This document shows, piece after piece, positions 59,481-64,000 of a stretch of DNA of 64,000 bases. How positions within the stretch are numbered: position 1 is the first letter of the stretch; every line of letters starts with the position of its first letter. The notes under the pieces were generated by a model. That model saw nothing but the letters and a program-made list of their open reading frames with translations, did not search any database and was not told the origin of the DNA. The DNA is from Nocardioides mesophilus (GTDB lineage: Bacteria > Actinomycetota > Actinomycetes > Propionibacteriales > Nocardioidaceae), in contig NZ_CP060713.1 of assembly GCF_014395785.1 (NCBI RefSeq), forward strand, positions 214,501 to 278,500, read 5' to 3'. The position numbers and the translations under genes are program-made.

Positions 59481-60149
59481 TCAGCGCTCGCCGAGCTCCT
59501 CGTCGAGACCCTGCTCGATCGCGTAGCGCACGAGCTGCACCCGGTTGTGCAGCTGCAGCTTGCGCAGCGTGTTCTGCACGTGGTTCTGCACGGTCCGGTG
59601 CGAGAGGAACAGCCGCTCGGCGATCTGCTTGTAGGACAACCCCTTGGCCACCAGCCGCAGCACCTCGGTCTCCCGCTCGGTGAGCCGGGGCGCGTCCGGG
59701 TCCGAGGACGCGGCGGCCGGGGTGTCGGAGAGCCGGCGATACTCCCCCAGCACCAGGCCGGCCAGCCCAGGGGTGAACACGGTGTCGCCCTCGGCGACCC
59801 GGCGGACCGCAGTCAGCAGCTCCGCCCGTGAGGCCGACTTCACCAGGTAACCGGTGGCGCCGGCCTTCACCGCCTCGAGCACGTCCTCCTGCTCGCCGGA
59901 CGCAGAGAGGATCAGCACCCGGACCGTCGGGTCCTCGCGGACCAGCTGCGCGGTGACCGCGACGCCGTTCGGCTCGGGGATCTGCAGGTCGAGCACCACC
60001 ACCTGGGGCCGGGTGGCGGCCGCGCGGGTCAGCGCCTCGGTGCCGGTGGAAGCGGTGGCGACCACCTGGAGGCCGGCCTCGGTGAGGTCGCGGGCCACGC
60101 TGTCGCGCCACATCGGGTGGTCGTCGACCACCATCACCGTGAGCGACAT
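59481..60149 (-). CDS. NarL-family response regulator, MacR-like
   Basis: A 222-residue regulator: VMVVDDHPMWRDSV and VVVLDLQIPEPNG (phospho-acceptor Asp) form the receiver, and LTERETEVLRLVAKGLSYKQIAERLFLSHRTVQNHVQNTLRKL is the LuxR-type DNA-binding domain. A GGAGG site precedes the ATG. The MacS-type kinase gene lies 1.2 kb upstream on the same strand and is its probable partner. Confidence 0.85.
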   Translation of the reverse strand: MSLTVMVVDDHPMWRDSVARDLTEAGLQVVATASTGTEALTRAAATRPQVVVLDLQIPEPNGVAVTAQLVREDPTVRVLILSASGEQEDVLEAVKAGATGYLVKSASRAELLTAVRRVAEGDTVFTPGLAGLVLGEYRRLSDTPAAASSDPDAPRLTERETEVLRLVAKGLSYKQIAERLFLSHRTVQNHVQNTLRKLQLHNRVQLVRYAIEQGLDEELGER

Positions 60150-60201
60150 CCCGACCTCCGTCCAGGCCCGCCCGGCGCGGGACCGCGCTCAGGCTACGGC
60201 G

Positions 60202-60725
60202 TCAGGCCGGCCGGACGTACCGTCCACGCCGGTGCACCAGCGGCTGCCCCTCCTCGGCGACCTCCACGTGCTCCAGGGTCCCGTCGAGCAGCAGCGACCA
60301 GCCCACCTCGCCCGGCTCCCCCGCCAGCACGAAGCCAGCCCAGGCCGTGGCCCCGGCCAGCACCGGCCCCCACGCCGTCGGCTCCCACCGCGCCATCTTG
60401 AACGGTCCCCCCGGCGCCGGCGCGGTCCCGGCGAAGGCCTCGGCAAGGTCCCGGTGCTCCCAGGACAGCAGCTGCACGACGCCGCGCCCGGTGCGCCGTA
60501 CGACGTCCGCGAGGTCGGAGTCCGGGTCGACCAGGGCCAGCAGGTGCGCAGGGTCGCCGTGCGCGAGCAGCAGCGACGAGACCGTCAACCCCACCCGGTC
60601 CCCGGATCCTCCGGGGCCCCGGCGGTCAGCAGTGCGACCGCTCCGCCCAACCGCCCGCGCATCCGGCGGACCGGATCGCGGCTCCCCTCCGGCTCGAGGA
60701 ACGGATGTTCGGAGTGGATGGTCAT
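60202..60725 (-). CDS. flavin reductase-like FMN-binding protein (frame disrupted)
   Basis: The repaired protein has about 174 residues. The first 40 (MTIHSEHPFLEPEGSRDPVR to LGGAVALLTAG) are in one frame and the rest (RVGLTVSSLLLAHGDPAHLLALVDPDSDL to the end) in another; a run of four C at 60600-60603 should be five. The second part has the split-barrel pattern of flavin reductases (VGLTVSSLLL, DLADVVRRTGRGVVQLLSW, GWSLLLDGTLEHVEV). A TAGGCT box ends 6 nt before the ATG at 60725. It sits between the response-regulator and kinase genes. Confidence 0.7.
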
Positions 60726-60795
60726 GGCCGCAGCCTAGGCTGTGCTCAAGACCTGCGCCCGACCTGCCGATTCTCAGTCCAGGGGGGTACTACGC

Positions 60796-61356
60796 ATGAT
60801 GCTGGGACGGTTCGCGAACGTGCGACCGGCGCTCGACGAGGACGACACGTTTCTCTTCGAGGTGTTCTGCACGCTCTGGGAGCGTGAGACCGCGCTGATG
60901 CCGAACCCCCAGCTGGTGCAGCACTTCCTCCGCATCCAGTACATCACCGCGGAACGCCGCTTCCAGGTCCGCTACCCGCAGCTCGAGCGCTTCGTGGTGC
61001 TCAGCGACGGCGAGGCCGCGGGCCGGATCTACCTGCACCGGACCCCGGCCATGCTGCAGATCGTGGAGCTGACCCTGCTGCCGGCGTACCGCTCCCGCGG
61101 ACTCGCGACCGCGCTGATCCGCGACGTGATGGCCAAGGCGCACCAGACCGGGCAGCTGGTCAGCATCCGCGCCGAGCGGCGCAGCGAGCTGGCCGCCGCG
61201 ATCTGCGAGCGGCTGGGCTTCCGGATGGTGGTCGTCGACGACCAGGACCGGTTCTTCGAGTGGTCGCCCCCGAGCGACCGGAGCAAGGACTCGGCAGGAC
61301 CGGTCACCGAGGGCCCTCAGGACCGCGGCACGCTCAGCTCCCACTCCGTGCCCTGA
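60796..61356 (+). CDS. GNAT-family acetyltransferase
   Basis: A 186-residue N-acetyltransferase. The acetyl-CoA loop is LLPAYRSRGLATALIRDVMAKA, and the last core strand is ERLGFRMVVVDD. The substrate is unknown. A GGGGGG site 8 nt before the ATG supports this start. It runs opposite to its neighbours and its 3' end overlaps the MacS-type gene by 40 bp. Confidence 0.8.
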   Translation: MMLGRFANVRPALDEDDTFLFEVFCTLWERETALMPNPQLVQHFLRIQYITAERRFQVRYPQLERFVVLSDGEAAGRIYLHRTPAMLQIVELTLLPAYRSRGLATALIRDVMAKAHQTGQLVSIRAERRSELAAAICERLGFRMVVVDDQDRFFEWSPPSDRSKDSAGPVTEGPQDRGTLSSHSVP

Positions 61357-62477
61357 CCCGGCCCGGTGACCAGGACCGCCTGCCCGCTCAGGTCGGCGAT
61401 CCGGCCGCGCACCGACTGGCTGACCCCGAGCCGGCCCTCGGCGCACGCCTGGTCCAGCCGGTCGGCCGGGATCCCCGGGCCCTCGTCGCGCACCGTGACC
61501 ACGACCCGGTCCCCGAGGTCCTCGACCAGCACCCACGCCGGCGCGTCCGGGCCTACGTGCCGGTGCACGTTGTCCAGGCAGGCGCCGACCACCGAGACCA
61601 GCTCGGTCGCGGCCCTGTCGCGCAGCGGCACCGGTCTCCCGGGCCCGGAGACCGTCACCGACGGCGAGCCGTAGCGGGACAGCGCGGTCACCAGGTCGGT
61701 CTCCCCGGACGAGGCGGCCTCCACGGTCCGGGCCACGTCGGTCTGGACGAACGCGCGCAGCGCCACCTCCTGCTCGCCGGCGAGCCGGCCCAGCTCGGCG
61801 GCGTCACCGCCCAGCTCGGCGCCGCGGCGCTGCACCAACGCGAGCACCTGCAGCACCCCGTCGTGCACCACCCGGGCGAGCCGGGCGCGCTCCTCCATCG
61901 CGGCGGCCACCCTCTCGGCCTGGGCCCGGGCCTCGGCGGCCTCCTGGACGAGGCTGGTGGCGTAGCCGACGACCCCGGCGGCCAGCAGCAGCAGGAAGAT
62001 GTTGCCCCAGGTGGTGCCGGTGACCTCGACCCGCACCGAGAGGTCGCACAGCGAGACCGCGGCGGCCGCGATCACGCCGCCCAGCCAGCCCCGGGCGACC
62101 GCCCAGGCGAGCACCGCGGCCATCACCCAGAACGACGGAAGCGTCGAGGCGTGCCGCTCGAGCATCGCCTCGCTCTCCACCAGCGGGGTGGCCAGCAGCG
62201 CCAGGCAGGTCACCACCAGGTCGGCGACGAGCAACGACGTACGCCGGCGCCGGGGCTCGTCGTAGGCCCAGGTGACCACCGCGGACCAGAGCACCATCGC
62301 GGCCACCACCGCCCAGGCGAGCAGGGGCCGGGAGAACTCCGAGGAGCGCGCGGCGTTGAGCGCGACGGCGTAGACGAGGACCACGACCCGGACGACCGCC
62401 ACCGCCCGGAACAGCGAGGTCTGGACCTGGACGCCCGAGGTCGCGGCGCCCCGGGTCAGGGACGTCAGGGCGCTCAC
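61317..62477 (-). CDS. MacS-family sensor histidine kinase
   Basis: A 386-residue kinase. Five or six membrane helices form the N-terminal half. The HisKA_3-like segment ARLARVVHDGVLQVLALVQRRG holds the phospho-His, and VVGACLDNVHRHVG and DEGPGIPADRL form the ATPase. It resembles MacS of Streptomyces. The GTG start lies one base after the PlsC stop codon, so the two are probably co-transcribed. Its partner is likely the regulator at 59481-60149. Confidence 0.83.
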   Translation of the reverse strand: MSALTSLTRGAATSGVQVQTSLFRAVAVVRVVVLVYAVALNAARSSEFSRPLLAWAVVAAMVLWSAVVTWAYDEPRRRRTSLLVADLVVTCLALLATPLVESEAMLERHASTLPSFWVMAAVLAWAVARGWLGGVIAAAAVSLCDLSVRVEVTGTTWGNIFLLLLAAGVVGYATSLVQEAAEARAQAERVAAAMEERARLARVVHDGVLQVLALVQRRGAELGGDAAELGRLAGEQEVALRAFVQTDVARTVEAASSGETDLVTALSRYGSPSVTVSGPGRPVPLRDRAATELVSVVGACLDNVHRHVGPDAPAWVLVEDLGDRVVVTVRDEGPGIPADRLDQACAEGRLGVSQSVRGRIADLSGQAVLVTGPGQGTEWELSVPRS

Positions 62478-62478
62478 C

Positions 62479-63213
62479 TCAGGAGGCTTTGAGCGCGGTG
62501 CCGTCGGTGCCGTCGGTGCCGTCGGCCCGCTTGGCCTCCTTGTCGAGCGCCTTGGCCTGGGTGGCGTAGAGGTCGACGTACTCCTGGCCGCCGAGCCGCA
62601 TGATCTCGTACATGATCTCGTCGGTGATCGAGCGCAGGATGAACCGGTCGTTCTCCAGCCCCTCGTAGCGCGAGAAGTCCAGCGGCTTGCCGAAGCGGAC
62701 CAGCGGCCGGGTGACGGCGCCGAACTTCCGGCCCGGCGGGGCGACCACGTCGGTGCCGATCACGGCCACCGGGATCACCGGCACCTTGCTCTCCAGCGCC
62801 AGCCGCGCCACCCCGGTGCGGCCGCGGTAGAGCTTGCCGTCGTGGGAGCGGGTGCCCTCGGGGTAGATACCGAACAGCTCGCCGCGGCCGAGGATCTTCA
62901 TCGCCGAGGTCAGCGCCCCCTCGGCGGCGTCGGCGCCGGAGCGGTCGATCGGCACCTGCCCGGCGCCGGAGAAGAACTTCTTCTGGAACCAGCCCTTGAG
63001 GCCCGGGGTGGTGAAGTACTCCGCCTTCGCCACGAACGTCACCCGGCGCGGCAGCGTCAGCGGCATGAACAGCCAGTCGGCGTAGGAGAGGTGGTTGCTG
63101 GCCAGGATCGCCGGCCCCTCCAACGGCACGTTCTCCGCCCCCTCGGTGCGCGGTCGGAAGACGAGCTTGAGCAGCGGGCCCACCAGGACCCACTTCAGCA
63201 GCCAGTAGAACAC
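62479..63213 (-). CDS. plsC: 1-acyl-sn-glycerol-3-phosphate acyltransferase
   Basis: A 244-residue PlsC-type enzyme that acylates lysophosphatidic acid in phospholipid synthesis. The catalytic NHX4D motif is NHLSYAD (residues 40-46), followed by FVAKAEYF, and FGIYPEGTRS for glycerol-phosphate binding. A hydrophobic N-terminus anchors it to the membrane. The end has a DGT triplet repeated three times from 9-bp tandem units. The GTG start has a GGAGGAG site. Confidence 0.9.
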   Translation of the reverse strand: MFYWLLKWVLVGPLLKLVFRPRTEGAENVPLEGPAILASNHLSYADWLFMPLTLPRRVTFVAKAEYFTTPGLKGWFQKKFFSGAGQVPIDRSGADAAEGALTSAMKILGRGELFGIYPEGTRSHDGKLYRGRTGVARLALESKVPVIPVAVIGTDVVAPPGRKFGAVTRPLVRFGKPLDFSRYEGLENDRFILRSITDEIMYEIMRLGGQEYVDLYATQAKALDKEAKRADGTDGTDGTALKAS

Positions 63214-63338
63214 CCGCGTCTCCTCCGTCTTCCCCGTCCGCGGAAACCCTAGCCCGCCGCCCGCCCGCGTGCGACGATTCAGGCGTCGTCCCGATCAGGC
63301 GGCTGCCTCCGGCGGCCGTCACGCCCAGGAGTCCCACC

Positions 63339-64000
63339 GTGCCGCTCGCGTCCCACGCCGAACCGTTCTTCGCCGAGCCCACGCCGCGTGAGCCCGACGG
63401 TCAGCGGGTCGGGGTGCTGCTCAGCCACGGGTTCACCGGCTCCCCCGCCTCGATGGTCCCGTGGGGCCGGCACCTCGCCGCCCTCGGCTACGGCGTCGCG
63501 GTCCCGCGGCTGCCGGGGCACGGGACCACCTGGCAGGAGCTGAACCGCACCGAGTGGGCCGACTGGTACGCCGAGGTCGAGCGCTCCTTCGACAAGCTGC
63601 TCGCCGACTGCGACCAGGTAGTCGTCGGCGGGCTGTCGATGGGCGGCGGCCTGGTGCTGGCGCTGGCCGCGGCCCGACCCCGCGACGTCGCCGGCGTGGT
63701 GCTGGTGAACCCGGCGGTCAACACGGTCCGCAAGGACGTGCTCGCGCTGCCGGTGCTCAAGCACGTGGTGGCCTCCTTCCCCGGGATCATCAACGACATC
63801 AAGAAGCCCGGAATGGACGAGCACGGCTACACCCGCACCCCGCTGAAGGCGGCCCACTCGATGATGAGCACCTGGAGGCGGGTCCGTGAGGAGCTGCCCA
63901 AGGTGACCGCGCCGCTGCTGCTGTTCCGCTCCGCCGAGGACCACGTCGTCGACCCGTCGTCGGGGCGGATCATCGTCAGCCGGGTCTCCTCGCGCGACGT
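63339..64000 (+). CDS. carboxylesterase/alpha-beta hydrolase, 3' partial
   Basis: The frame runs off the window after about 220 residues. GVLLSHGFTGSPASMVPWGRHLA is the oxyanion region, and VVVGGLSMGGGLVLALAA holds the nucleophile Ser. It resembles Est30-like carboxylesterases and monoacylglycerol lipases. The Asp of the triad is probably in FRSAEDHVVDP; the His lies beyond the end. The GTG start follows an AGGAG site. It is divergent from plsC. Confidence 0.85.
   Translation, partial: MPLASHAEPFFAEPTPREPDGQRVGVLLSHGFTGSPASMVPWGRHLAALGYGVAVPRLPGHGTTWQELNRTEWADWYAEVERSFDKLLADCDQVVVGGLSMGGGLVLALAAARPRDVAGVVLVNPAVNTVRKDVLALPVLKHVVASFPGIINDIKKPGMDEHGYTRTPLKAAHSMMSTWRRVREELPKVTAPLLLFRSAEDHVVDPSSGRIIVSRVSSRD

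Overview
This window looks like chromosomal DNA of a high-GC actinobacterium, most likely Nocardioidaceae (Nocardioides-like). The reasons are very high GC with strong G/C third positions, frequent GTG starts, a perfect actinobacterial LexA box, family content (DUF3040, DUF6504, SAV_6107-type HEPN, MacS-type kinase, type II DAHP synthase) and a gene order recalling Mycobacterium Rv2172c-Rv2178c (metF-like, prenyl synthase, Rv2175c-like, pknL, aroG). The identification is by eye; no database was searched.

Layout. 1-3.2 kb: end of a TgpA-like transglutaminase, a DUF3040 protein, and a WhiG/FliA sigma factor coupled to an RsiG-like c-di-GMP-binding anti-sigma factor. 3.6-10.9 kb: a leftward SOS mutagenesis block (DUF6504, HEPN, dnaE2, methyltransferase, dinB) behind a LexA box. 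11-17.2 kb: MFS exporter, YbaK deacylase, an EAL-DICT-LOV-GGDEF blue-light/c-di-GMP protein and an exported amidase. 17.4-30.1 kb: housekeeping genes including metF, prenyl synthase, PknL-PASTA kinase, a LysM transglycosylase and endonuclease IV. 30.2-33.9 kb: aromatic biosynthesis, with an attenuator leader peptide, a type I DAHP synthase, threonine aldolase and a type II DAHP synthase. 34.1-40.6 kb: a lower-GC polysaccharide island of tightly overlapping genes beside decayed sequence. 40.8-51.5 kb: permease, RecQ-like helicase, a pfkA remnant beside an intact pfkA, and a two-component system. 51.6-59.5 kb: a giant secreted Ig/OmpL47-like repeat protein, a lipoprotein and a large membrane protein. 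59.5-64 kb: MacRS-type two-component genes, flavin reductase-like gene, PlsC and an esterase cut by the window end.

Themes. C-di-GMP recurs: a predicted reader (RsiG) controls a sigma factor, and about 10 kb away lies a predicted light-gated enzyme that makes and breaks the same messenger. At least eighteen genes carry a TANNNT -10 box exactly 6-8 nt before the start codon, so leaderless transcription appears to be common, and this helped fix starts. Five conserved genes carry six apparent one-base losses, all of the same sign and at least four in short G or C runs, which suggests uncorrected sequencing deletions rather than true pseudogenes. No tRNA, rRNA, CRISPR array or complete insertion sequence was recognised.
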